Shown: positions 20,456-30,779 of the stretch, piece after piece
How the letters are laid out: each line of letters opens with the position of its first letter
Position numbering within the stretch: the first letter of the stretch is position 1
Source of the DNA: Diogma glabrata
Lineage: Eukaryota; Arthropoda; Insecta; Diptera; Cylindrotomidae
Reading direction: 5' to 3'
NCBI GenBank assembly: GCA_963693315.1
Contig: OY856186.1
Coordinates: forward strand, 98,550,556 to 98,614,555
Length of the DNA stretch: 64,000 bases
Position numbers and translations under genes: made by a program
The notes under the pieces: generated by a model
Seen by the model: the letters and a program-made list of their open reading frames with translations, nothing else
Told to the model about the DNA's origin: nothing
Databases searched by the model: none

Positions 20456-20790
20456 GATCGGCCAATTTATAGTTCAGTACTGGCCCAATAACAATAGCCA
20501 ATTAATGTTAACTATTGGCGTGCATTACTTGGCCATTTAAAGTAAAATAAAAAGGCTTTTTTTATTAACCGTAGATCGGGTGATTCATGGTTCTATAGTT
20601 ATGGCTCAATAACAATAGCCAATTACTGTTTACCAGTGCTTGGCCATTCAAAGTTAACTAAATACTGGCTATTTTCTGTCAACCATAGATCGGCGGATGA
20701 GTGGTTCTAGTACTGGCATAATAATAAAAGTCGAATACTGTTAACCATTAAAGGACCAGTGTTTGCCTGTATTTCAAATTCTGGAAAACC
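20456..20790 (+). repeat. ~115-bp tandem repeat inside a hAT-type element
   Basis: Units start with GATCGG at 20456, 20574 and 20688 and share ATAACAATAGCCAATTA and CTTGGCCATT. The spacing is 118 and 114 bp. It follows directly on a different minisatellite in the same element. Confidence 0.6.
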
Positions 20791-21484
20791 CTGCTTAAGT
20801 AGTAATTCCATTCTACCACACCATTGGTGGAGTTTCTAAACTGAGATTGAAATGCATATTTTGAAAATGGTGTAATTTCAGCTAAACGCGCCATTACAAA
20901 CGGAATGAAGTCTGAAATAATTATATTTAAGTAAGGAAGTATATGCTTCTTGTCTTTGGTGGTTCTTCAAACGTTTACCTAAAAATCAATGGTCAAGCAT
21001 ACATTAGCTAGGTGCATCTAAGGACATGTTTCTCAAAGAAATGTCTCCTTCGATAAAAAAGTTTCTTAACTTCTATAGGTTGCTCTAGTTTAAGATCGAC
21101 TTCCAGTTTATGCCAAATTTCAACAACAACGGTAATAGTCGTTTTATATTTTTGAGTTCGGTCTAAAGCGACTGCTATGGTCTTTAGATAATAAAGCATA
21201 TGTTTAGCATGCATTACAATATTTATGTCATAAGTCTAGTTATGTCAGGATCTATGTCAGCTTTATGGTCTTACTCTTGGCATAGCTGAACCAGATTGCC
21301 ACGATTTGGCACGCGTTTTGCGGGCGGTGCTGCAACAGTTTTTCAAATTTTAGGTAGGAATAGTTAATAATTTCTTTTTTATAAATATCATGATATATAT
21401 CAGGGAATAAATATCGTGATATATATCAATGATATATATCGGATATATATCATTGATATATATCATGCCAACCTTGATTTTATC

Positions 21485-21939
21485 TGAAGTGGCTCTTTGA
21501 GTACTTTTAATTTAAACTGATACGGAAAAAATGTTTCTCTCTCTCTAAACTCACATTCATTTTGTTTTTGTTATGTTATTAATCATTTCGAATTTTGATT
21601 TACTGAGTTTGTAAAATAATAATAATCAATCAGAAAATAACCAGCAATCCAATGACATTTAGTTTTAATGAATAAATTATTATATTAAACTGAAATAATT
21701 CTAACCCTAATAGTTTTTCCGAATAGAATAATTTCAAACATATAAAAATTCATATCTAATAGAAAAACCAACTAACTAATGTCAAAACACACTAAAATTT
21801 ACTTTAAACGAAAATTTTTGATGTTATGTTTATAAATTACGGTAGTAAAAATAAAATTGCTTGCAGCATTTTAGACAAATATTAATGTTTGAATTTTTTG
21901 TTCATCTTCAGTAAAAAATGAAAATTGTTTTAAATTTAT
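21485..21939. other. No gene recognised
   Basis: AT-rich sequence between a hAT-type element and a mariner remnant; no frame or repeat of note. Confidence 0.4.
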
Positions 21940-22640
21940 CGATTTAAAAAATTATTCGATGTGTATGGAGATAGATATCGATCGATCCGGCAATTTTGAT
22001 GTTGGACATGCACCACGTTCTGGAAGTCCATGTAAAATAGATGAAGTCACAATAAAGGCATTAATTGATGCAAACTGGTGAATAACAACTCATGAGATTT
22101 CTGAGAGATAAAACTTGTCCATTTCGTCGGATCATGATCACTTTAACTCATTTGACAATCTCGAAGCTCGATATATGGGTTCATCATGTTTTTACAGAAA
22201 GGAAAGTTTGCGTCGTCCGGTTGACGTCTGTGATTTGCTTCTCAAACTCTAAAAAAAAACATTTTTAAAGCGCATCATCACTGGAGACGAGAAATGACGA
22301 GACGAGTAATAAAGATGAACCGGCTCAAAGCACCTCGAATGCCAATATTCATAAAAAAAGGTGATGCTATCTGTTTGTGGGATTTCAACGGAATCATTTT
22401 TTTTTAGATTCCACCAAAAAATACCACGGTCAATTCTGAAGTGTACTGTCTGTCATCAGCTGAACAAACTGAATGATTCACAGAAAACAGAAACAGAAAA
22501 GGTCAGAATTGATCAATAGACGGTGTTGTGTTCCATCAAGATAATACGAAACCTCATACAAGTTTGTTCACTTAATAGCTTTTGCAGCTTGGATGGGATG
22601 TACTGCCACACCAACCATATTCTCCAGATTATTTTGAAAA
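21940..22640 (+). pseudogene. mariner transposase pseudogene, second copy
   Basis: TTATTCGATGTGTATGGAG, AAACTGGTGAATAACAACTC and GCGCATCATCACTGGAGACG parallel the mariner at 5757-6020. Downstream, CGGCTCAAAGCACCTCGAA and GATAATACGAAACCTCATAC parallel 6070-6310. It includes ~110 bp after the first helix-turn-helix region (around 22110-22250) that the 5.5-kb copy lacks, so the two derive from the same family with different deletions. No terminal repeats were found. Confidence 0.7.
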
Positions 22641-23208
22641 AATATTCGAAGGAAATAAGTTTTGTAACAAAAAAACAAACGTGATCTACACACGTGAAAA
22701 AGTCGAATTTTTCCATTTTTGAAATTCCTTTGAAATTAAATTGCTCAAGAACGGCTATATCGATTTCATCAAACTTTTTTTTCTTTAATAGGTGATCAGT
22801 TAATCGTTTGAAAAAAAAATTAATTAATTGTTTTTGTAAATAATTTTAAAATTAAAATTTTAAAAAAACTTTTTTAAAGATGGCGCTAGGGTCAAAGATC
22901 AATTGGATTTATTTTTTTTTTAAATAGTTCTGTTTGTACTCTAAAATATTTCAAGTTTACAAAGGGGCGTTAATTCGTGTTTTTGGGATATTTAATTTTA
23001 AAGATTTTTAGTCTGACTAAAATTCTAATTTCTCATCATTTTTTCAAACAACTTCCGTTATTAACAAAAAAATTTTACAAAGCTTTGTTATTTAGCAAAA
23101 ATGATTTTACAATGATGGAAAAAACCCATTTTCACAGGGGTTTAAGTCTGTTTGAAAATAGACTTTTCATATGCTACCATAGAAAAAACATTCAAACTTA
23201 AAATAGTT
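22641..23208. other. No gene recognised
   Basis: Contains T-rich tracts and the phrase GATGGCGCTAGGGTCAAAGA near 22880, but no coding motif or paired repeat. Confidence 0.4.
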
Positions 23209-23957
23209 ATTTGTGTAACTAGTGCAAAAAGTGCATAATTGTTGCACGATGCATGAAGTTTGCAGCTAGAGATGAAGTCGAGAGCTGCAACCATGCTGAG
23301 TGCAACAAATATGCTTTTTGCACGTGTTGCACACAACTTTTTTTCTACGATCGAAATAAAATATACTTTTATTCTCTTCCATTTAATTATATCAGCTTTA
23401 TTTGTATGTTTTTCGATAATAATAGTAATTATTATTGTATTGTTTTCTAACCTATAGCCTAATGAACTTAACCTATTGCCTAATGAAAATTTTATTCAAT
23501 TGGTATGATTCCAATTGGTCAAATTGTTTTGATTTCATTAAAATTATTTTCAAATTATAATCACAATTGCTTTGATAAGTTTTGTTCAAAAATCAAATTT
23601 TAATTTAAATTCTCTTATTGCGTTTAGTTGAACTTGGTTGATTGTATGAGAAGGGGTTTTTTATCATCAGGGTTTTTTTATTAAGAAATTTGATTTATCA
23701 ATTAAAACAATAAAGATTTATTGTTTTAATTGAAGAAAATGTTTTTATTTTTTATAATACACAATTCTTTTTTATAATAAAATCTTTGTCAGAGAATAAA
23801 GTATTGTAATCGATTCGTGAATAATGAATTTTATTCTCTCGCAAACTTTTGCTTGAGAATAAACTACTTCATTATTCACTCATTGATTGAACTACTATTT
23901 GCATTTAATAAATACTTTTTACACTATTGAATTTTTATCGATCATGCAAAAAATGTA
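23209..23957 (+). mobile_element. Hairpin-ended element with a second element nested inside
   Basis: The left hairpin (arms ~23210-23247 and 23300-23337; GTGCAAAAAGTGCAT versus ATGCTTTTTGCAC) ends in GTGTTGCACACAAC, the same core as at 8448 and 16543. The following TTTCTACGATCGAAAT is mirrored by ATCGATCATGCAAAAAATG at 23938-23956, giving a plausible right end. A second repeat (23364-23889) lies between. No ORF has recognisable motifs. Confidence 0.55.
23364..23889 (+). mobile_element. Repeat R: element with a right-end hairpin (copy 1)
   Basis: The left end TACTTTTATTCTCTTCC is mirrored by GTCAGAGAATAAAGTA (23789-23804), followed by a hairpin at 23807-23889 (ATCGATTCGTGAATAATGAA versus TTCATTATTCACTCATTGAT). 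A perfect 17-bp-arm hairpin sits at 23698-23733. A second copy lies in inverted orientation at 43137-46862, split by other insertions, and about 60 bp recur at 61545-61605. Confidence 0.55.
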
Positions 23958-25333
23958 ACAAACATTTTGGGAATTAGGAGTATTATCGAATTCGGATATA
24001 CTTATAATTCGGATATACTCGGATATATTCCAAAGTTGAAATTTCATCATTGTTCATCTATTTAAGTTGAGTATTTCAATCATCGTTAGATATTTCTGTT
24101 TTTATTCAACTCTAGTGTATTTCTTAGTGTAATTTTAACTGAACGAATGCATTTGTCAATATATTCTAAGTCTGCATTGTTCATTGTTCAAATCTAGTGA
24201 TTTTAAAATATTACTGAACAAGCTCACAATGTTTTCCCTTTCATAGGGGGTTAAGCCTTCGGGAAAATTATCTCGCCCCACTATGCTAAGAATAAAGGTT
24301 AATTAGCATTCTCCGGATGGAGGGATCAGTTTTTATTGATTTTTTGCACGAATATGCATGCCACTATGTACAATTGAAATACGTGTGCTTTTTTACGCGA
24401 ATATTTTCATTTAAAAAAAGAAGCGAAAAATTAAATTTTTTTTGTCATCTAGTTCTTTATTAACATCATCTATATATTATATGATTTCATGTAAATTATA
24501 GCTTTTACTGCTTGAATTCTTTTAGATTGTAATTTCCTAGTAGCAAACAATAGATGTTAGAATTTCACTGTCACTTAAGAATTAATTCAAAAGGAAAGTA
24601 GTTTTTTTGTATACATTTGACACGTGAAGGTTAGTTAATTATGAAAATTCTTGGAAAATTCTTTATTCGTAAATTGCGTGCTTTTACAAAAATTTTAACA
24701 TTGTTTGATTTAGGAAAATAGGAAATATCAAGATCAATTAGACGATATTCGGATATTATTTATTTGTTTAAGGTTTTACGGCCTTTGTTAAGTTTTAATT
24801 GCTTATAGTTATTTGTTTTTTTCTTTATTTAGGTAGTGAGGTGGCAATAGTTTAATTGATTAACTTGAAATGTACTATTCATATAAATATATTACTCGAT
24901 TCTCCCAACTTCAGAGAAACCATACTTGTTATAATTTTTTTTCGTATAAGACACTTTCAGCGAAACTTTCGATTCCATTTTGTATTCCATTTAAAAGTTA
25001 TTTGAGAAATGCTAGGAACATCGGTGGTTTATTTAAGAATTTATGGATTCCATCTTTCGACTAAATAAAAACACCACAGGAGTTTGTCACTTCATTCAAA
25101 ACAAAGTAAAAATGAAAAAAAAAATCCGATGTTGAACTGAATTGAGCATTTGTGGAAAATACTTGAGCTTTCTGGCAAACTTCAATGAAAAGTTTGAATC
25201 CTTTCTGTTTGTCATGCAATAATTGCTGTTATATTCCATTAAGAATCGATTAACGTTCTCAAGTGACTAGTGAGCAACAAAACAAATTTTTGGAGGACAC
25301 CACTTTTGCATTTTGATTAAGCAATTACCCGCA
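23958..25333. other. No gene recognised; isolated LINE 5' tip at 24319
   Basis: At 24319-24346 the sequence GGAGGGATCAGTTTTTATTG reproduces the first bases of the LINE-derived family and then diverges. The 64-codon frame at 24870-25064 has no recognisable motif. Confidence 0.45.
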
Positions 25334-25877
25334 GGAGGGATCGATTTTGATCGATTATGATCAATGTTGATCTATGGGTCTGACTACCCTGCGTACTCCA
25401 GTCCCTGCCATTGACATATGAGTTAGCGTGAGATATCACATACCACTGGCAATGGCAGGAGATGTCATTAGCCAAGATGATATCTTAGGGTGCTGGCGGA
25501 CGAACTTTAATTAGTCAACGGCAGCACTTCCAGTCTTAGCTGGGCAGCGTTCCGTAGCGGTACCGCTCATTAGCTCTTCCGAGGAATCGAACCAACACGT
25601 AGTTATGTGTGGGCTTTGTGCCTCGATTAAGGTGGTGGGCGGTGCGTCTGGGGTGCGCTGCATCAGCTGGATTATTGGCATTTAGTTTTGTTTTGTTTTC
25701 TGCAAATTTCTCACAATTTGTTTTTCACTTATTATTTTGTTATTATTTCTTCATCTTATCATGAAATATTGGCATATGTCATATTTTGTAGTATGATAGG
25801 ATTTTTTACTTAGTTATGCATTTTAAAATAAAACACAAAAAAATAAAATAAACATTTTGATATATATATATATATAT
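25334..25877 (+). promoter_or_regulatory. LINE 5' leader with paired GAGATATCAC motifs
   Basis: The leader is conserved across this copy and the short derivatives. It holds GTGAGATATCACATACCACT, GGCAATGGCAGGAGATGTC and AAGATGATATCTTAGG; in the copy at 34027 GTGAGATATCAC occurs twice, followed by GGTGATATCTTA, so the block can fold into a stem. As the only sequence retained besides the 3' end in the derivatives, it probably includes the internal promoter. Confidence 0.5.
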
Positions 25878-28800
25878 ATGGCAGTACAACCGAAAAAAAA
25901 TAAGTCTGCAAGTGGTAAAGCAAATTTGCGCAATCCACCCGCCCATAATGCGGCATGTCCACGGAATTTGCAGGGACAAAACATATATGAATCAATAAAA
26001 AATTTTAAAATACATGTTCAAAACATCTGCGGATTGAACGCTAACCATGACCACGTGCAACATCATCTTGAGCACGACAAACCGAACATTCTATTCCTTA
26101 CAGAAACACAAGTTTCTGAAAATTTTCTCTTTATAGAATCGCTTAATTCCAAATATAGGCTCGAATCAGCTTTCAAACTCCATCAGGGCGTATGCGCATT
26201 CATTCATGAGAGTGTTGCGTACACGCGCTTTCCAAATTTTGAACTACACGGTGACGGCTTCAATACAATGGTTTTAAAGATTTGTCTTCCAGAAATGACT
26301 TTTTTTACAATAGCTTTATACCGGTCCCCCAACAAACGTAACCCAAACTTTTTTAATATACTGACAAAAATTATGGACGAGATTAGAGCAAAGTCCCCTA
26401 ATTGTGAAGTTATCGTTACCGGTGACTTCAACGTCCACAACAAATCATGGTTGGAATTCTCCAAATCGACCGACGATGTTGACAATAGTGGAAAACTGGC
26501 AGAAATTTTTGCCGCGTCTCAGGGCCTATTCCAAATTGTTAAAAGCCCGACTTTCACTCCCCGTAATGGCGGTGATAATAGTTTTCTACTAGATCTCTAT
26601 CTTACCACAATGCCAGATATTACGGGTATCGATGTTGCGAAAGGTAGTATTGGAAATTCTGATCATTATTTAATCTCATCAGTTATCAAAACTGATTTAC
26701 TTAAAACTACAGCTCCCAAACCCCGTAAAATATTTCACTACTCAAAAATGGATAAGAGTGGTCTTCAAAATTTTTTCCATGGTTTCCCTTTCGACCGTCA
26801 TTGTTTTTACACTGACAATGTAAATGTTTCTGCTCAAAACTTTACAGAAACCATCCAATTTGCTATCAATAAATTTGTCCCTTTCTCCATAGTAAAACCC
26901 AAACAAAAATACTTGTATTCGAAAGCTGCCAAAACGGCACTTAGAAACAAACGTAGATCATTTAATATTTGGATTCATAACAAAACTCCCACTAATCGAT
27001 CCCAATATCTAAAGGCCAACAAAATATCTAACCAGATTATCTCAAACGAAAAGTCCGAAATTGACAGAGCGAAAGCCTCAAAACTTACGTCTATGTCTGT
27101 TTCTGACAAGAGTTTCTACAGTGCCATTAATTCTTTAAATTCTGGTACAAAATTTTCTATTCCCCCTATTATTGATGGTGATTTAATCGTCAATGATCCC
27201 GCAAGAAAAGCTAACTTGTTCGCTGAACGCTTTGCTCTGAACTCCACTGTTTTGGAAACTCCTAAAGAAATACCCCAAATCCAGTCTTCAGGAGTTAATA
27301 TGAATGAACTTCACTTCAAACCCAAAATAGTCGCTAAACTTTTAAAGGGGTTAAACATCAACAAAGCATCAGGAATGGACAATATTCCACCCATTATTTT
27401 AAAAACCTTTTCCAAAGAACTTGCACCAACTTTAACTAAAATATTCTACCAATCCTACAAATCTGGTATATTTCCCTCGTGCTGGAAGTTGGCAAATGTC
27501 CAGCCCGTCCCCAAAAAGGGACCAAAATCCGATATCTCAAATTATAGGCCAATAGCTTTACTATCGGTCCTATCCAAAGTCTATGAGCATTATATTAATA
27601 CACATATTTCAAAATTTCTGGAAGAAAATCATTTGATATCCGACAGCCAATACGGTTTTCGAAACAAAAGATCAACTACCGATCTATTAAACTATGTAGC
27701 GCATTGTTGGAACAGCATACTTGATAAAGGTGGTGAAACATACGTTATCGCTTTAGACATCTCCAAGGCATTCGATCGAGTCTGGCATGCCAACTTAATC
27801 AACAAGCTCGTTGCGTACGGTTTTCATCCCAATGTTGTGAAGCTGATTCAAAATTTTCTATCCGACCGATACATTTCGGTAACCTTAGACGGATATTCTT
27901 CTGAGTCTAAACTAATTAACGCTGGTGTACCCCAAGGCTCAGTATTGTCCCCAACCCTATTTTTGATTTATATCAACGAATTGTTGAAAATCACCAGCAA
28001 CCCAATAAATAGTTTTGCAGATGATAGTACTCTGCACAAGTCGTTGGAGCCCCTTCCTTCAAAAGGTAAAATGCACGAACGAATTAATCCTGCCCGGAGA
28101 GACGCTGCCATAAACGTGAACAAAGACCTGAATAAAGTCGCCGACTGGGGTGACCAAAACCTTGTCAATTTCAACTCCACCAAAACACAGCTGTTGATTG
28201 TTTCCAGATTAAAGACCGAGTTCCCCAAAGATATTTTATTTAGTATGTGTGATGAACCAATAGGTGAATGTAAAAACATTCGTTTATTGGGTGTCACAGT
28301 TTCAAATGACCTACTCTGGAACGATCATGTAATGGCGATGGCAAAAAGCGCGTCTAAAAAACTCGGCCTCCTAAATAGATGCAAAAAATTTTTCACTCCA
28401 TACCAATTGCTCCATGTTTATAAGTCCTATATTCGTCCCTGTATGGAGTACTGCTGTCAAGTTTGGGGTGCTGCCTCTGTTTCCATCTTGGCCCTCTTGG
28501 ACTCTGTTCAAAAGCGAGCTATACGAATTGTAGGTGATCGAACTTTGACATCAAAACTTGATTCCCTACAACATCGTCGCACTGTTGCTGACCTCGTTGT
28601 TTTTTACAAATATCGTCATCAGCAGTGCTCAGATGAAATCAGCGGCATCATGCCTCAAACTTATTCTTACCCCCGTTCCACTCGGCAATCGGCTGCCGCA
28701 ACCAGTGAAACGGTAAAGATCCCCCGCTGTCATACTGGCAGATCGCAGAGAGACTTCTTTGTCCGAACTGCGTACAAATGGAATAGTTTGCCGGAACACT

Positions 28801-28901
28801 TAGTCTCAGGTGGCTTCAACCCACAGATGTTTAAAAAAAGCGTTAATCTACACCTCAGAACGACAGTTGTTGTGGGACCCAGGCCTAGACCTAGGTCTTA
28901 A
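25878..28901 (+). CDS. LINE endonuclease/reverse transcriptase polyprotein
   Basis: The 1007-residue protein copies LINE RNA into DNA at a nicked target. The start is the first ATG after a TA-repeat leader; an earlier TTG-initiated extension of 7 residues is only the TA repeat translated. The AP-type endonuclease spans residues ~35-265: E76 in FLTETQ, the ALYRSP segment, GDFNVHN at 182-188 and the terminal SDH pair (D262, H263). The reverse transcriptase spans ~485-780: NKASGMDNIPP (495 on), NYRPIALLSVLSKVYE, ALDISKAFDRVW with catalytic D, AGVPQGSVLSPTLFLIYIN and FADD at 713-716. The C-terminal domain includes WNDH and RPCMEYCCQVWG, typical of jockey/CR1-group LINEs. No stop or missing catalytic residue was seen, so it could be active. 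No RNase H was recognised. The stop lies inside AGGTCTTAAAAGG, a segment retained in the short derivatives. Confidence 0.92.
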   Translation: MAVQPKKNKSASGKANLRNPPAHNAACPRNLQGQNIYESIKNFKIHVQNICGLNANHDHVQHHLEHDKPNILFLTETQVSENFLFIESLNSKYRLESAFKLHQGVCAFIHESVAYTRFPNFELHGDGFNTMVLKICLPEMTFFTIALYRSPNKRNPNFFNILTKIMDEIRAKSPNCEVIVTGDFNVHNKSWLEFSKSTDDVDNSGKLAEIFAASQGLFQIVKSPTFTPRNGGDNSFLLDLYLTTMPDITGIDVAKGSIGNSDHYLISSVIKTDLLKTTAPKPRKIFHYSKMDKSGLQNFFHGFPFDRHCFYTDNVNVSAQNFTETIQFAINKFVPFSIVKPKQKYLYSKAAKTALRNKRRSFNIWIHNKTPTNRSQYLKANKISNQIISNEKSEIDRAKASKLTSMSVSDKSFYSAINSLNSGTKFSIPPIIDGDLIVNDPARKANLFAERFALNSTVLETPKEIPQIQSSGVNMNELHFKPKIVAKLLKGLNINKASGMDNIPPIILKTFSKELAPTLTKIFYQSYKSGIFPSCWKLANVQPVPKKGPKSDISNYRPIALLSVLSKVYEHYINTHISKFLEENHLISDSQYGFRNKRSTTDLLNYVAHCWNSILDKGGETYVIALDISKAFDRVWHANLINKLVAYGFHPNVVKLIQNFLSDRYISVTLDGYSSESKLINAGVPQGSVLSPTLFLIYINELLKITSNPINSFADDSTLHKSLEPLPSKGKMHERINPARRDAAINVNKDLNKVADWGDQNLVNFNSTKTQLLIVSRLKTEFPKDILFSMCDEPIGECKNIRLLGVTVSNDLLWNDHVMAMAKSASKKLGLLNRCKKFFTPYQLLHVYKSYIRPCMEYCCQVWGAASVSILALLDSVQKRAIRIVGDRTLTSKLDSLQHRRTVADLVVFYKYRHQQCSDEISGIMPQTYSYPRSTRQSAAATSETVKIPRCHTGRSQRDFFVRTAYKWNSLPEHLVSGGFNPQMFKKSVNLHLRTTVVVGPRPRPRS

Positions 28902-29055
28902 AAGGTATTTATGTGTTGTTGTGACACATATTCTAAACCCTATTACACAACACATTTTATTAAAAAAAAAAAAAAAAAAAAAAAAAGTAAAATTCTTGAT
29001 TTAAATCAATTTATTTACATTTATTACAGATCATTGTTTACTAATGTGTGAGAAA

Positions 29056-29125
29056 ATAAATATTTAAACTATTAAAATTTTCTGAATAAAACCTAACAAT
29101 TAAGTGGTGACCGCGACGGGAGGAT
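29056..29125 (+). other. Possible LTR end with primer-binding site remnant
   Basis: Two AATAAA signals precede CAATTAA, followed at once by GTGGTGACCGCGACGGGAGG. A TGGTGACC.. primer-binding-like sequence next to an LTR end is usual for BEL/Gypsy retrotransposons. Similar TGGTGACC strings occur at 29303 and 29743. No second LTR was found, so this is tentative. Confidence 0.3.
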
Positions 29126-29359
29126 TTGTTGAAGAGCCGCTGGTCGATTCAGTTGAATTTCTTTTTTTTATTATTTTTATTCTTACACTTGATTGAGAAA
29201 AGAATACAAGTATATAATATTATAGGATGCAATCAATCGTTAGCGTTAGTGCTGAAAACACCCTTCGTGAGATAGATCTTTTCGCTATGTTAATACATCA
29301 TCTGGTGACCGAAGCACGATCTGTACTTTATTTTAAGGTTTTGCCAGTAAATTTCAATT
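29126..29359. other. Possible retrotransposon leader remnant, no gene
   Basis: Follows the primer-binding-like site; includes a second CTGGTGACCGAAGCACG at 29302. No coding motif was recognised. Confidence 0.25.
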
Positions 29360-29757
29360 TTACAACGCCCACAAAACGGTAATAATATCAAATAAGTATG
29401 AAAGGTAGTACTCTTTGCACCATATCTTAATCATAATTCGTATATCACGTCTTTGAACAGAGTTACAAATGCTCCATACAGAGATGAATGAAGAACCTAT
29501 AAATGTAGAAAATTTATAAGGAGTAAGATAGTTTTTACATCTACTAAGACCGAGTGTTACCGAGTTACCGACATGCTTTTCGTTACTGTCGTTATATGAT
29601 CGTTCCAATTATAGTAAGTCATTAAAATTTGTGACGCTAAATAAACGAATGCTTTTGCATCCATTCTTTTGTTCGCCACGTTACTAATTGAACTATGGTT
29701 GGCGATTCTTCGTTTTCGATTTGGAACCAGATTTTGGGAAGATTTTGGTGACCCCAC
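29360..29757 (-). pseudogene. LINE RT C-terminal fragment
   Basis: Two minus-strand frames give NWNDHITTVTKSMSV then LGLSRCKNYLTPYKFSTF, VWSICNSVQRRDIRIM and YLFDIITVLWAL. These parallel WNDHVMAMAKSASKKLGLL.., CKKFFTPYQLL and LDSVQKRAIRIV in the intact LINE at 28318-28540. It is more diverged than the other LINE fragments here, with a frameshift between the two frames near 29570. Confidence 0.65.
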
Positions 29758-30744
29758 GCGGCAATATTTCTGGGTCCCCGTTTATATTTATGATAAGATC
29801 TCTTCGGGTGGAGCAAATGTATTTGCGAATATATTCTTAGGATTGGGATGATTTTTTTAGTTTAAAAACATAATTTTGTACGTTCAATGTACTCAACTTA
29901 AGTAGCATTTTTATGAGAATAAGTGCGTACACCTATCGTCCCAATAACCAAATATTGAACTGGCAAAGATCAAAAATTTTTGCTTCGCTAAATTGGTTGA
30001 TCTACGGCGGGGATCGAAAAAGCTAAGATGTTAGATCTCTTGATTGCAATTTGCAAATACATCAAAGATTTGTGTTCATAGGTTTTGTTGATATATCGTT
30101 AAGTTTGTTCAATGTTCGTTTGATAAATCGTTTCTGAAATTAAGCCCCCTAAACATTCTGCTCCTACGAAAATGGAACCACCCAAAATTTTCATCTGTTT
30201 TTCCTTACGGAATAACTTTAAAAAGTCAACAAATTCCAAACAACGGTAAAAATAAAAAGATTTGAGTGTAATGCAAATAGATGAGTAGCAAAGATTGATT
30301 TTCGAAAATTCATTTTGTATATGTGGCTTTGGTGTGCCATCTGACAATATAAAGACTTTATAAGACGCCTAATATTTTTGATCGACTTTAAAAAACACTG
30401 GTGCAAGTTATTGTAAAGGGATAATGTTTTAGTTGTATCAGCGTTTTTTTTGTTACGAATTCAATAATTCATTTAGGTTCATTTAGGTAAAATAAAACTT
30501 CTGATTTTTAAGGCAGCATTGTAAACACTTTTGGATAGTAATCTTACATTACCTAATACAACAAAATACAAAAAAAAAGTTTATTACTGCTTACCAATAT
30601 TTTTAACTTTATGAAAACGTAAAACGTAAACCTTTAAATATCTTGCAATAACAAAAAGTAGACTTGCACCACTTTCAAAATAAATGGCTCAATTATATTA
30701 TTTCAATTTTTTTTTAAATTGCCTGAAATATTTAATATTTTAAA
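29758..30744. other. No gene recognised
   Basis: Frames at 30099-30347 and 30218-30406 (minus) overlap each other and lack motifs. No repeat partner was seen. Confidence 0.4.
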
Positions 30745-30779
30745 CATATGGTAATTTTTTTTTTTTTTTTTCTTTATCT

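Larger units (their letters stand above)
19537..21476. mobile_element. hAT-type element with internal minisatellites
   Basis: The left end CAAGGTTGGCA and right end TGCCAACCTTG are perfect inverted repeats flanked by a perfect 8-bp duplication ATTTTATC (19529-19536, 21477-21484). Both subterminal regions are dense in GATATATATC palindromes. The 1940-bp interior has no transposase frame and instead holds two families of tandem repeats (separate entries). Confidence 0.85.
25334..28986 (+). mobile_element. Full-length LINE (jockey/CR1-like) with intact ORF
   Basis: It starts at GGAGGGATCG, the same terminus shared by the short derivatives at 999, 4172 (minus) and 34027. A ~544-bp leader precedes a single 1007-codon ORF (25878-28901), a ~60-bp 3' UTR (TGTTGTTGTGACACATATTC, ACACAACACATTTTATT) and a 25-base A tail (28962-28986). 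No separate gag-like ORF1 is seen upstream. No target duplication was found by eye. The intact frame and long A tail suggest a young insertion. Confidence 0.85.

Noticed and set aside
26204..26485. Frames antisense or out of frame within 25878-28901
   Set aside because: Shadow frames of the intact LINE ORF without motifs of their own.
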